Assembly (NCBI RefSeq): GCF_900109095.1
Contig: NZ_FNYZ01000001.1
Span: 558,001-622,000, forward strand
Direction: 5' to 3'
DNA length: 64,000 bases
Source: Sphingobium sp. AP50
GTDB taxonomy: Bacteria > Pseudomonadota > Alphaproteobacteria > Sphingomonadales > Sphingomonadaceae
The position numbers were made by a program, and so were the translations under genes. Positions 25,404-33,722 of the stretch are shown one piece after another (position 1 is the stretch's first letter; every line of letters starts with the position of its first letter). The notes under the pieces are model-generated. The model was not told where the DNA came from. It ran no database searches and saw only the letters and a program-made list of their open reading frames with translations.

Positions 25404-26168
25404 ATGACCGATCTGATGGATATCGCCGCCGTCGCCCGCCTGACCGGCCTGACCAGTCGGGCGCTGCGTTTCTACGAAGGGCGCGGCCTTGTCGCGCCGT
25501 TGCGCACCGCTTCGGGGCGGCGGCTGTTCGGCCGGGACGAACTGGCCCGGCTGCACCGGATCATCACGCTGAAACGGGCCGGTTTCAGCCTGTCCCAGAT
25601 TGAACGACTATTGAACGACCGGCCGGTCGATCTGGCGCCGCTGCTGCGTGCGCAGATCGCCGTGCTGGACGAACAGGCGCAGGGGCTGGTGCAAGCGCGC
25701 GCCCATCTCGCCACCGCCTTGTCCCGCATCGACCGTGGCGAGCCGCTCGATGCCGCGACCCTTTGCTCGCTGATCCGAACCGGAGATATCGATATGGATC
25801 AGGAAAAATGGAAGACTGTGACCGACCGTTATATGAGCGCGCAGGCGGAAGCGGATTTCGCCGATGCGCAGGGGGCCTTGCCCGCCAATTTCGATCAGGC
25901 GGCCTATGGAGCGCAATGGGCGGACCTGACCGCCCGTATCGTCGAAGCGCTGCCGCTAGACCCGGCGTCGGCGCAGGCCGGGGCCTTCTATGACGAATGG
26001 CAGGCGCTGCTGGCACCCTTCATGGCGGTGGCGACGCCTGCCATGACGCAGGGAGTGACGCAGCTTTACGACAATATCGATGAATGGCAGGCCGAACAGA
26101 CCCCGCCTTTCTCCGCCGATGTCTGGGCCTTCATCAAGGCGGTGGGGCAGGCGCGCAAGGCCGGATGA
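25404..26168 (+). CDS. MerR-family regulator with TipAS-like effector domain
   Basis: Encodes 254 aa. Residues 1-75 are a MerR winged helix ('DIAAVARLTGLTSRALRFYEGRGLVAPLRT...GRRLFGRDELARLHRI'), followed by a dimerisation helix to about 115. Residues 130-254 resemble the all-helical TipAS antibiotic-binding domain ('WKTVTDRYMSAQAEADFADAQ'). TipAL-type regulators bind multidrug ligands and activate their own promoter. A MerR-type promoter and dyad lie immediately upstream, implying autoregulation. There is no target operon downstream; a hairpin follows. Confidence 0.85.
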   Translation: MTDLMDIAAVARLTGLTSRALRFYEGRGLVAPLRTASGRRLFGRDELARLHRIITLKRAGFSLSQIERLLNDRPVDLAPLLRAQIAVLDEQAQGLVQARAHLATALSRIDRGEPLDAATLCSLIRTGDIDMDQEKWKTVTDRYMSAQAEADFADAQGALPANFDQAAYGAQWADLTARIVEALPLDPASAQAGAFYDEWQALLAPFMAVATPAMTQGVTQLYDNIDEWQAEQTPPFSADVWAFIKAVGQARKAG

Positions 26169-26173
26169 TGTGG

Positions 26174-26219
26174 GGGATCGGCCGCAATTGTAATAAAATG
26201 TTGCGGGCGGGCCGATCCC
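26174..26219 (+). terminator. Long hairpin after merR
   Basis: GGGATCGGCC (26174-26183) pairs with GGCCGATCCC (26210-26219). Inside, CCGCAA and TTGCGG extend the stem around an A/T-rich loop. It lies just after the merR stop and would end or stabilise that transcript. The rest of the gap to 26424 has no gene. Confidence 0.5.
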
Positions 26220-26424
26220 TTGCAGGCGGCCTTTGGTCATCCGATATTGCTGGAGCGGCCCGGGCCCCTCTGGCGACATGGATCTCCCCCTTGATCCTGT
26301 TGCGATGTCGGACCGCATCGAGTGCGCTCGGTGCAGGTTTTGCGGTCAAAAGCCCCCTCTCAGGACCGCAGGACACTGCGCCGGGCCACTCGAATCACAT
26401 TTGATGATGGAGTGAGTGTTTCTC

Positions 26425-27135
26425 ATGAATAATCCCGTTCGCACGCCGGGCTATGGTGCCAGCCAGACGGCGCAGACCGATGCCGGCCTGCGCGCGCACA
26501 TGCTCGGCGTCTTCCGCAATATGGGTATCGGCCTGGTCATTACCGGGCTGGTCGCCGCCTTGGTCGGCAACACCCCGGCGCTGGCCGCCGCCATCTATGG
26601 CACGCCCCTGAAGTGGGTCGCGATCTTTGCGCCGCTGGCCTTCGTCTTCTTCTTCAGCTTCCGCATGGAGCAGATGAGCACCTCGGGCGCCCGTACCGCC
26701 TTCTACGCCTTCGCCGCCGTGATGGGCGTGTCGCTGGGCAGCGTCTTCCTCGTCTTCACCGGCGGCAGCATCGCGCAGGCCTTCTTCTCGGCCGCGGTGA
26801 TGTTTCTCGCCATGGCGCTGTGGGGCTACACCACTCAGCGCGACCTGACGAAGATGGGCAGCTTCCTGATCATGGGCTTGATCGGCATCATGGTGGCCAG
26901 TCTGATCAACATCTTCATCGGCTCGTCGGCGATGGCGATGGTCATCTCGATCATCGGCGTGGTGGTCTTCACCGGCCTCACTGCCTGGGACGTGCAGCGC
27001 ATCAAGTCGGAATATTTCTACTATGCCGGCCATGAGGTTGCCGGGAAGATGCAGGTGATGGGCGCGCTGTCGCTTTACCTGAACTTCGTCAACCTGTTCC
27101 AGATGCTGCTCAGCCTGACGGGCGAACGCGAATAA
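26425..27135 (+). CDS. Bax inhibitor-1 (YccA-type) integral membrane protein
   Basis: Encodes 236 aa. After a soluble N-terminus of about 25 residues there are seven hydrophobic segments, characteristic of the BI-1/UPF0005 family, whose bacterial members include YccA and YetJ (a pH-sensitive calcium leak channel). Acidic residues near the C-terminal helices ('LTAWDVQRIK') are in the expected position. The ATG at 26425 is chosen over the GTG at 26416. The stop overlaps the next gene's ATG (TAATG), so the two are co-translated. Confidence 0.88.
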   Translation: MNNPVRTPGYGASQTAQTDAGLRAHMLGVFRNMGIGLVITGLVAALVGNTPALAAAIYGTPLKWVAIFAPLAFVFFFSFRMEQMSTSGARTAFYAFAAVMGVSLGSVFLVFTGGSIAQAFFSAAVMFLAMALWGYTTQRDLTKMGSFLIMGLIGIMVASLINIFIGSSAMAMVISIIGVVVFTGLTAWDVQRIKSEYFYYAGHEVAGKMQVMGALSLYLNFVNLFQMLLSLTGERE

Positions 27136-27428
27136 TGCGCGATCAGGCCGCCGTGTCGGCGATGCTCTGCCCGGTCTGTCATGTCGGTTTGGCAATGACG
27201 GACCGGCAAGGTGTCGAAATCGACTATTGCCCGCAATGCAGGGGCGTTTGGCTCGACCGGGGCGAACTGGACAAGATCATCGAACGATCGGCGCAGGCAA
27301 GCGGGGCGGCTCCGCAACCCGCGCCGTTTGCGCAGCAGAGTTACCGGCCAGATCGCGACTATCGCGACGACGGGCGCGGCTACCCGAAGAAGCGCAAGAA
27401 GAGCTTTCTGGAAGAGCTGTTCGATTGA
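27135..27428 (+). CDS. TFIIB-type zinc-ribbon protein
   Basis: Encodes 97 aa. The core 'LCPVCHVGLAMTDRQGVEIDYCPQCRGVWLDRGEL' has two CxxC pairs and the 'C-P-x-C-x-G-V-W-x-D' ending of the zf-TFIIB family. A Gln/Pro/Arg/Lys-rich tail follows and ends in acidic FLEELFD. Its role is unknown. It is translationally coupled to the BI-1 gene and followed by a strong terminator, so the pair is a two-gene operon. Confidence 0.82.
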   Translation: MRDQAAVSAMLCPVCHVGLAMTDRQGVEIDYCPQCRGVWLDRGELDKIIERSAQASGAAPQPAPFAQQSYRPDRDYRDDGRGYPKKRKKSFLEELFD

Positions 27429-27430
27429 CA

Positions 27431-27461
27431 AAAAGGCCGGCCCCGATGGGGCCGGCCTTTT
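27431..27461 (+). terminator. Intrinsic terminator of the BI-1 / zinc-ribbon operon
   Basis: AAAAGGCCGGCCCC (27431-27444), loop GAT and GGGGCCGGCCTTTT (27448-27461) form a perfect 14-bp stem ending in T residues. It begins 2 nt after the zinc-ribbon stop. Confidence 0.9.
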
Positions 27462-27535
27462 CCGTTGCCGTAAAGAGAAGAGAGATTTCAGCGTTCGCTG
27501 GTGTGATGGGTGGGGATGGGCGATCCTCTCGCTCT

Positions 27536-27915
27536 CGTCATGCCAGCGAAGGCTGGCATCTCCCTTCCTCAGTCCAGATGCAGCGTGTCGAACAGGTCGA
27601 CCCATTTCGGGTTGATGCTTTCGACCAAATTGATCTTCCAGTCGCGTTTCCACGCCTTCACGGCTTTTTCGCGGGTGATCGCGTCCATGATCGTTGCGTG
27701 CCGTTCGGCATAGACCAGTCGGTCGAGCCGATAGCGGCGGCAGAAATCGGAACCGGTTCCGTCGCGATGCTGCATGGCGCGGTGCGGCAGGCTGGCCGTT
27801 ACGCCGATATACATCACGCCATAGGCGCGGTTCGTCATGATATAGACCCAGCCGCCGCTCATTTGGCGAGGATGTGTCAAAAGGCAGTGAGATGCCAGCC
27901 TTCGCTGGCATGACG
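27536..27915. mobile_element. GIY-YIG gene enclosed by identical inverted palindromes
   Basis: A 27-nt sequence at 27536-27562, starting CGTCATGCCAGCGAAGG, is repeated exactly in inverted orientation at 27889-27915. Each copy is itself a hairpin (ATGCCAGC-GAAG-GCTGGCAT). The only gene inside is the GIY-YIG gene, whose stop is 6 nt from the left palindrome. The 380-bp unit has the shape of a small mobile element or REP doublet with a nuclease gene inside. Mobility has not been shown. Confidence 0.6.
27569..27862 (-). CDS. GIY-YIG domain nuclease
   Basis: Encodes 97 aa comprising one GIY-YIG domain: 'GWVYIMTN' then 'GVMYIGVT' (the two signature strands), the Arg/His helix 'LPHRAMQHRDG', and 'ITREKAVKAWKRDWK' carrying the conserved Glu. 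The length matches the stand-alone YhbQ-type family of the UvrC/homing-endonuclease fold. The ATG at 27862 is preferred over an upstream TTG. It is flanked at both ends by identical inverted palindromes that are not part of the coding frame. No operon partners are evident. Its role could be repair, or processing of the palindromes. Confidence 0.85.
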   Translation of the reverse strand: MSGGWVYIMTNRAYGVMYIGVTASLPHRAMQHRDGTGSDFCRRYRLDRLVYAERHATIMDAITREKAVKAWKRDWKINLVESINPKWVDLFDTLHLD

Positions 27916-27922
27916 GGAGTTT

Positions 27923-28219
27923 TTACGTGGGTGTCGCTTGCAAACGTGAGCGCACCTCTTCGGGCACGTTAACCCAAAGAGTGCTGGGCTGTAATTTAAG
28001 CTGGATACCATATTCGTCGACAGCAGCAGCCAAGATTTGAGAAAACCATTGGTCAACACTCAATTTGCGAGGAATAGGGCTATGCAATCGCCTTTTTGAT
28101 TTATCCCAATACACTTCCATAGCGGCCCGATAAATATGATCGAAGCTGGTTTGGGTAGGGCAGATGTAAATTCTGCCTTCTGCATCGATCCCAACTTCCT
28201 CGATCTCCTCAATCCTCAA
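27923..28219 (-). CDS. Low-GC hypothetical protein downstream of polA
   Basis: Encodes 98 aa from a TTG that overlaps the polA stop (TTGA). No family is recognised. It is mixed alpha/beta with aromatic-rich strands ('GRIYICPTQTSFDHIYRAAMEVYWD'). GC is about 40-48% over its length, far below the surrounding 60-67%, and it sits between polA and the palindrome-flanked GIY-YIG gene. It probably arrived by transfer. A toxin-immunity or defence accessory role is possible but nothing in the sequence proves it. Confidence 0.55.
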   Translation of the reverse strand: MRIEEIEEVGIDAEGRIYICPTQTSFDHIYRAAMEVYWDKSKRRLHSPIPRKLSVDQWFSQILAAAVDEYGIQLKLQPSTLWVNVPEEVRSRLQATPT

Positions 28220-30999
28220 TGCGCCGCGCCCCAACTCGGCCCCGTTCCGATCTCCACGCCCAGTGGGACGCTCAGTTTCACGATCGGTTCGGCGGACGTT
28301 TCCATCACCTGCCGGATGACCGCGCTGGCCGCGTCCACATCGCCTTCGGGTAGTTCGAACACGAGTTCGTCATGCACTTGCAGCAGCATCCTGACGTTGG
28401 GCAGGCCCGCCGCCTCCAGCGCCGGTCCCATGCGTGCCATCGCCCGCTTGATGATGTCCGCGCTGGTGCCCTGAATCGGCGCGTTGATCGCGGCGCGTTC
28501 GGCACCCTGCCGTTCGTGCTGGACCGATGCCTTGATGCGCGGGAACCAGGTTTTCCGGCCGAACAGCGTTTCGGTATAGCCGCGTTCCCGGACCTTCTCG
28601 ATCGTCTCGTTGATATAGATGCTGATGCCGGGGAAGCGCTCATAATAGCGGCTGATCATGTCCTGCGCCTCGTCCGCGCTGATTTCCAGCCGACCGGCCA
28701 GCCCCCAGCGCGAAATGCCATAGAGGATGGCGAAGTTGATCGTCTTCGCCCGGCCGCGCGTATCGCGATTGACCTCGCCGAACAATTCCTGCGCGGTGCG
28801 GTTGTGAATGTCCTCGCCCGCCTCGAACGCTTCTTTCAGGGCCGGCACATCGGCCATATGCGCTGCCAGCCGCAGTTCGATCTGGCTATAGTCCGCCGCC
28901 AGGATGACATTGCCCGGTTCCGCGACGAAGGCATGGCGGATCTGACGGCCGACTTCGGTGCGGATCGGGATATTCTGGAGGTTCGGGTCGGTCGAGGACA
29001 GACGGCCGGTCTGTGCACCGGTCAGCGAGTAGCTGGTATGGACGCGGCCCGTATCCTTGTTGATCTGCGCCTGAAGCGCGTCGGTGTAAGTGGATTTGAG
29101 CTTCGATAGCTGCCGCCATTCCAGCACCTTGCCGGCGATCGGCGCGCCTTGGGCGGCCAGCTGTTCCAGGATGGTGACGTCGGTCGAGTAAGCGCCCGAC
29201 TTGCCCTTCTTGCCACCCTTGTAACCCATCTTGTCGAACAGGATCGCGCCAAGCTGCTGGGTGGAGCCGATGGCGAAGGGTTGCCCTGCAATCTCGTGGA
29301 TTTCCGTTTCCAGCGCCGCGATGCCGGCGGTGAACTCGGCCGACAGGCGGGACAGATGCTCGCGATCGACCTTGATCCCCTGATGCTCCATGCCTGCGAT
29401 CACGCCGACCAGCGGGCGGTCGACCAGTTCATAGACGCGGTTCGCGCCCTCATTGGCGACGCGCGTCTTGAACCGCTTCCACAGGCGCAGCGTGACATCG
29501 GCATCCTCGGCCGCATATTCGGTGGCGCGGGGCAGGGGGACTTCGGCGAAACTGATCTGGCTCTTGCCGGTGCCGACCACTTCCTTGAAGCTGATGCATG
29601 TATGATTGAGGTGGGTCTTCGCCGCTTCGTCCATGCCATGACCGGCGAGGCTCTGCCCGGCGTCAAGGTCGAAGCTCATGACGATCGTGTCGTCATAAGG
29701 TGCGATCTCGATGCCATGACGGCGCAGGACGGTCATGTCATATTTCAGATTCTGGCCAATCTTGAGGATGGAGTCATCCTCCAGCAGCGGCTTCAGCTTC
29801 GTGATGACCAGTGCCTTGTCCAGTTGCTCCGGCCGCTCGGCAAACATGTCGGTGCCGCCATGGCCGACCGGGATGTAGCAGGCCTTGTTCGGCCCGGTGG
29901 CCAGGCTGATGCCGACCAGTTGGCAGGACACGGCGTCCAGCATGTCCGTCTCGGTATCGACGGCCACCAGACCCTCGGCATAAGCTGCGGCGATCCAGCG
30001 ATCGATCGCGTCTTCGGTCACGACCGTCTCGTAGAGGCTGCGATCGATCGCGGGTTCTTCGGCAGGTGCCGGTGCGGTGGGGGCGATTGCCACGCTTGTC
30101 GTGGCTGTCGCTGCCACAGCGACGGCAGCGGCAGGCGCGCCGAGCCGGTTGAGCAGCGTCTTGAAACCATGATGCGACAGGAATTCCTGCAAGGGTTCCT
30201 TGGGAATGCCCTTGAGTGTCAGATCGTCCAGCGGTTCGGGCAGGTCCATACTGTCATGCAGCGCCACCAGCCGCCGCGACAGTCGCGCCATGTCGGCATG
30301 GGCGATGAGGTTTTCCTGCATCTTCGACTTCTTCATCGAAGGGGCCGCCTCCAGCGCGGCCTCCAGCGATCCATATTCGGTGATCAGCTTCGCCGCGGTC
30401 TTCGGCCCGATGCCGGGGATGCCGGGGACGTTATCCACGCTGTCGCCCATCAGCGCGAGGACGTCGCCCAGTTGCTCGGGCTGCACGCCGAACTTGCCGA
30501 CCACATAGTCAGCGCCGCGGCGCTCATTCTTCATCGTGTCGTACATGTCGACGCCGGGTTGGATCAGCTGCATCAGATCCTTGTCGGAGCTGACGATGGT
30601 GACATGCCATCCCGCGCGCACGGCGGCCTGGGTATAGCTGGCGATGATGTCGTCGGCCTCGAACCCGGCTTCCTCGATACAGGGGAGGGAGAAGGCGCGG
30701 GTCGCGTCGCGGATCATCGGGAATTGCGGGACCAGATCCTCCGGTGCGGGTGGACGGTTCGCCTTATACTGGTCGTACATGTCGTTGCGGAAAGTGTGCG
30801 ATCCCTTGTCCAGCACGACCGCCAGATGCGTCGGTCCCTCCGCCTTGCCCAGTTCCTCGGCGAGTTTCCACAGCATCGTCGTATAGCCATAGACCGCGCC
30901 GACCGGCTGGCCATGCTGGTTGGTGAGCGGGGGAAGCTGATGATAGGCGCGGAAGATATAGCCGCTGCCGTCGACGAGGTAGAGATGATTCTGGGTCAT
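28216..30999 (-). CDS. polA: DNA polymerase I
   Basis: Encodes 927 aa, the usual full length. The N-terminal 5'-3' exonuclease domain (1-270) has 'LVDGSGYIFRAYH' and 'GDSVDNVPGIPGIGPKTAAKL'. A 3'-5' exonuclease domain follows with an intact first acidic motif ('VAVDTETDML'). The C-terminal polymerase domain carries palm aspartates Asp703 ('DYSQIELRLAAHM') and Asp877 ('QVHDELVFELPE'). It fills gaps in repair and removes Okazaki primers. It lies downstream of the sigma/anti-sigma genes in the same direction, 40 nt away, but is probably separately promoted. Confidence 0.97.
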   Translation of the reverse strand: MTQNHLYLVDGSGYIFRAYHQLPPLTNQHGQPVGAVYGYTTMLWKLAEELGKAEGPTHLAVVLDKGSHTFRNDMYDQYKANRPPAPEDLVPQFPMIRDATRAFSLPCIEEAGFEADDIIASYTQAAVRAGWHVTIVSSDKDLMQLIQPGVDMYDTMKNERRGADYVVGKFGVQPEQLGDVLALMGDSVDNVPGIPGIGPKTAAKLITEYGSLEAALEAAPSMKKSKMQENLIAHADMARLSRRLVALHDSMDLPEPLDDLTLKGIPKEPLQEFLSHHGFKTLLNRLGAPAAAVAVAATATTSVAIAPTAPAPAEEPAIDRSLYETVVTEDAIDRWIAAAYAEGLVAVDTETDMLDAVSCQLVGISLATGPNKACYIPVGHGGTDMFAERPEQLDKALVITKLKPLLEDDSILKIGQNLKYDMTVLRRHGIEIAPYDDTIVMSFDLDAGQSLAGHGMDEAAKTHLNHTCISFKEVVGTGKSQISFAEVPLPRATEYAAEDADVTLRLWKRFKTRVANEGANRVYELVDRPLVGVIAGMEHQGIKVDREHLSRLSAEFTAGIAALETEIHEIAGQPFAIGSTQQLGAILFDKMGYKGGKKGKSGAYSTDVTILEQLAAQGAPIAGKVLEWRQLSKLKSTYTDALQAQINKDTGRVHTSYSLTGAQTGRLSSTDPNLQNIPIRTEVGRQIRHAFVAEPGNVILAADYSQIELRLAAHMADVPALKEAFEAGEDIHNRTAQELFGEVNRDTRGRAKTINFAILYGISRWGLAGRLEISADEAQDMISRYYERFPGISIYINETIEKVRERGYTETLFGRKTWFPRIKASVQHERQGAERAAINAPIQGTSADIIKRAMARMGPALEAAGLPNVRMLLQVHDELVFELPEGDVDAASAVIRQVMETSAEPIVKLSVPLGVEIGTGPSWGAAH

Positions 31000-31039
31000 G
31001 GAGAGAGCGATAGCCCGTTATGACGGCCCTCTCCAGCCT

Positions 31040-31765
31040 TCAGGACCAGTCGCGCGTCAATGCCTCCGCCGTGGCGTCCATCAGGCGCGGTTCGCCGCTG
31101 CCGGTCAGTGCATAGGACATGTCGCCGCGCCGCCAATAGGCGACCGATTCCGCGCCTTCCTGCACCGCGTCGGGCCGCTCGGGCGCCCGGCTGCGATCGC
31201 GCAGGGCAAAGAGCGAGAAATTCTGTCCCCCCTCCGTCTTGACCGCGATCACCAGCGCCGGACCGCGTTCGGTGGGGAAGAGCTGGACGTCGGTCACGCG
31301 CCAGTCGTCGGGCAGATGCGGCATGGCGATCTTGGTGTTAAAGGCGATTTCGCGCGCGTCGTAGCGGGGTGTTTCCACCTGCGACACCATGGCCGCGCGC
31401 ATCATCGCGATGCGGTGCGAATTGACCGCATAGTCGACATAGTCGGGCGGACCGGAGGGACGCAGGAATACGAACGCCAGCCCGGCGGCTGCCGCGAGCG
31501 GGGCGACCAGAGGCAGGGCGCGGCGCCAGCGTGGTCGGATGGGCATTGCCTGCAACCGGACGGCGCTGTCGAGCATGGACTGTAGCGGACTGTCCGGCTG
31601 CGGCGTCATCAGCCGAAGCGCGCTGCGGGTCGACAGGTCGGCCATGACCTGCGCCGCCTGATCGGGATGGCGGGACAGATGCGTCTCCACCACGAAGCGG
31701 CGGGGCAGGTCCAGCTGATCATCGACATAGGCGTCGATCTCCAGCGCGTTCACATCATTGGTCAT
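31040..31765 (-). CDS. Anti-sigma factor (membrane-anchored)
   Basis: Encodes 241 aa. The N-terminal 75 residues ('LEIDAYVDDQLDLPRRFVVE', then a helical bundle) resemble an anti-sigma domain. A single membrane segment follows at about 95-115 ('ALPLVAPLAAAAGLAFVFL'), then a periplasmic domain of 125 residues. The ATG at 31765 follows GGAGGAC and overlaps the sigma gene end by 11 nt, so the two are coupled. It would hold the ECF sigma factor inactive until an envelope signal arrives. The zinc-binding HxxxCxxC of ZAS anti-sigmas is absent. Confidence 0.8.
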   Translation of the reverse strand: MTNDVNALEIDAYVDDQLDLPRRFVVETHLSRHPDQAAQVMADLSTRSALRLMTPQPDSPLQSMLDSAVRLQAMPIRPRWRRALPLVAPLAAAAGLAFVFLRPSGPPDYVDYAVNSHRIAMMRAAMVSQVETPRYDAREIAFNTKIAMPHLPDDWRVTDVQLFPTERGPALVIAVKTEGGQNFSLFALRDRSRAPERPDAVQEGAESVAYWRRGDMSYALTGSGEPRLMDATAEALTRDWS

Positions 31766-32273
31766 CCTGTCCTCCCACAATCCGCAGGCGCGGCCCTGTC
31801 CCATTGTTTTCGCGCAGCGCGGCGCGTGCCCGCGACAGGCGCGACATCACCGTGCCGATCGGCACGCTCAGCACATCGGCCGCCTGTTGATAACTCATCC
31901 CCTCGATCGCGGTGAGGTGCAGCACGGCGCGCTGGGCGTCGGGCAGGGCGGCAAAGCCCCGCGCAATCTCCGCCAGTCGCACATGCTCCTCCTGCTGCGG
32001 ATCGATGCTGGACGTCAGACTCTCAGCAAAACGGTCGTTGCGCCGGGCTTCGGCCGCCTGTCGCCGCTTGCCCGATACGAAGACATTATGGACGATCGCC
32101 AGCAGCCACCGGGTGCGGCTGCGTTCGGGCTGATAGGTTGCCTTGCGCTCGATCGCGCGGAGCAGGGCGTCCTGCACGACATCGTCGGCATCCACATCGT
32201 CACGGGCCAGGACGCGCGCATAGCGGCGCATCGCCAGCAGGTCCGCTTCCATGTCGTGCCGGTCGTCCATCAT
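31755..32273 (-). CDS. ECF RNA polymerase sigma factor
   Basis: Encodes 172 aa with sigma region 2 ('RRYARVLARDDVDADDVVQDALLRAIERK', then 'RSRTRWLLAIVHNVF') and region 4 ('LPDAQRAVLHLTAIEGMSYQQAADVLSVPIGTVMSRLSRAR'). Regions 1 and 3 are absent, as in all ECF factors. The adjacent anti-sigma gene overlaps it. A glycosyltransferase gene ends 6 nt upstream in the same direction. The regulon is unknown; envelope stress is a guess from the partner's topology. Confidence 0.92.
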   Translation of the reverse strand: MMDDRHDMEADLLAMRRYARVLARDDVDADDVVQDALLRAIERKATYQPERSRTRWLLAIVHNVFVSGKRRQAAEARRNDRFAESLTSSIDPQQEEHVRLAEIARGFAALPDAQRAVLHLTAIEGMSYQQAADVLSVPIGTVMSRLSRARAALRENNGTGPRLRIVGGQDDQ

Positions 32274-32279
32274 CGTCGC

Positions 32280-33533
32280 TTATCCCGTGCCGGTGCGGGG
32301 CGGGCAAGCGGCAAGCCGTCGGGACGATGGCTGACGCGGCAGAAGACCGGCATAAGCCTGCACCACGGCATCCAGCACATCCTCCCACCGATATACCGAT
32401 GCTGCCTGCGCCGCCGCCTGCCGCATCGCGGCCAGCCGGTCCGGATGGCGCATCAGGGCGATGGCGGCGTCGGCATAGGCGGTGGCATCGGCGGGCGGCA
32501 GCAACAGGCCGGTGCGGTCGTGGTCGATCAGGGCGCTGGCACTCGGCACATCGGCCGACAGCACCGCAAGGCCGGAGGCCATCGCCTCCAGATTGACGTT
32601 GCCGAACGCTTCGGTGACGCTGGGGTTGATCAGCAGGTCGGCGCTGGCCACCGCCCGGCCCAGATCGGTGCCGCTCTGATGTCCCAGGAAGGTGGCGTTG
32701 GGGAGGCGCTGGGCCAGCCAGCCGCGCGCCGGTCCTTCGCCCACGATCAGCGGGCGGACATGATGGCCCTGCGCCCGGATCGCGGCGATCGCATCGGCAA
32801 AGATGCCAAGGCCTTTCTCCAGCACCAGCCGCCCGAAGAAGAGCGGGACGATATCGCCTTCTTCATAGCCATGGGCGGCGCGGAAGGCGGGATCGCGCAG
32901 GACAGGCGAAAAGCCATGGGGATCGATCCCCCGGCTCCAGATCGAAACCCTGTCCGCGCCATGGCGGGCCGCCATCTCGTCCCGGATCGGCGGGGTCGGC
33001 GCCAGGATCAGGTCCGCGTCGCCATAGAAGCGATCGAGATAGCGTTCCATCGTCCCGCGCAGGAAGGACAGGCGATAATAGTCCAGATAGGTTTCGAACC
33101 GGGTATGCAGGCTGGCGACGACGGGAATGCCGCGTGACCGGCCATAATGTTGCGCCTGCCGCCCCAGCCGGTCGGGGCAGGACAAATGAATGATGTCTGG
33201 CGCGAAGGCCTCCAGATCGCGCCGGACCCCGCGCGTCAGGCCGATCGCGACCCGATATTCCGGGCGGCCCGGAATGGCGAGCGAGGGCACCGATCGAACA
33301 TCGCCGATCGACTGGAAAGCGGGCAAAGGCGCGGTCGGCGAATAGATGCGTACCGCCATCCCGGCACGATGCAGCAAATGCCCCACCAGCCGGTTGAGCG
33401 CCCGGTTGGCGCCATCCTGCACGCAATCATAATTGCCGGAAAACAGCGCGACACGGATCGGTCGACGGCCGGACCGGTCGGGGCGCAGGGGGACGATATT
33501 CTGGTCGGTCGGGAACGGGCTATGGGCATTCAT
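32280..33533 (-). CDS. GT4-family glycosyltransferase
   Basis: Encodes 417 aa with a GT-B fold. The N-terminal Rossmann domain starts 'RVALFSGNYDCVQDGANRALN' and the C-terminal domain contains 'PLFFGRLVLEKGLGIFADAI' and the nucleotide-sugar-binding 'PSVTEAFGNVNLEAMASG', with the E-x7-E motif of GT4 enzymes. It resembles MgtA/SQD2-type mannosyl- and sulfoquinovosyl-transferases acting on lipids. Donor and acceptor are not determinable here. It is upstream of, and co-directional with, the sigma/anti-sigma pair (6-nt gap). Confidence 0.85.
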   Translation of the reverse strand: MNAHSPFPTDQNIVPLRPDRSGRRPIRVALFSGNYDCVQDGANRALNRLVGHLLHRAGMAVRIYSPTAPLPAFQSIGDVRSVPSLAIPGRPEYRVAIGLTRGVRRDLEAFAPDIIHLSCPDRLGRQAQHYGRSRGIPVVASLHTRFETYLDYYRLSFLRGTMERYLDRFYGDADLILAPTPPIRDEMAARHGADRVSIWSRGIDPHGFSPVLRDPAFRAAHGYEEGDIVPLFFGRLVLEKGLGIFADAIAAIRAQGHHVRPLIVGEGPARGWLAQRLPNATFLGHQSGTDLGRAVASADLLINPSVTEAFGNVNLEAMASGLAVLSADVPSASALIDHDRTGLLLPPADATAYADAAIALMRHPDRLAAMRQAAAQAASVYRWEDVLDAVVQAYAGLLPRQPSSRRLAACPPRTGTG

Positions 33534-33722
33534 GACCGGCTTACGCTTGCCGGGGGTGGTTTATTCCCTGCGAAAGCCAGCGACGAAAATAGGATTTGCG
33601 CCGCTTAACTTCGCATGTTTCCCGCGGTTTCTGACATTTTGTTGCGCTGCCTTGATCCTATCGGAAAGGGGCGATGTTCAAGGTCGGGCGCGATTATGAC
33701 GATGGGAGAGGGGATAGGATAG

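Noticed and set aside
29149..31023. Antisense open frame of 624 codons opposite polA
   Set aside because: polA is unmistakable on the other strand and the frame has no protein-like features.
33655..33720. ATCCTATC / GATAGGAT dyad in the gap upstream of the glycosyltransferase
   Set aside because: The 8-bp arms are 50 nt apart and could occur by chance; no further support.
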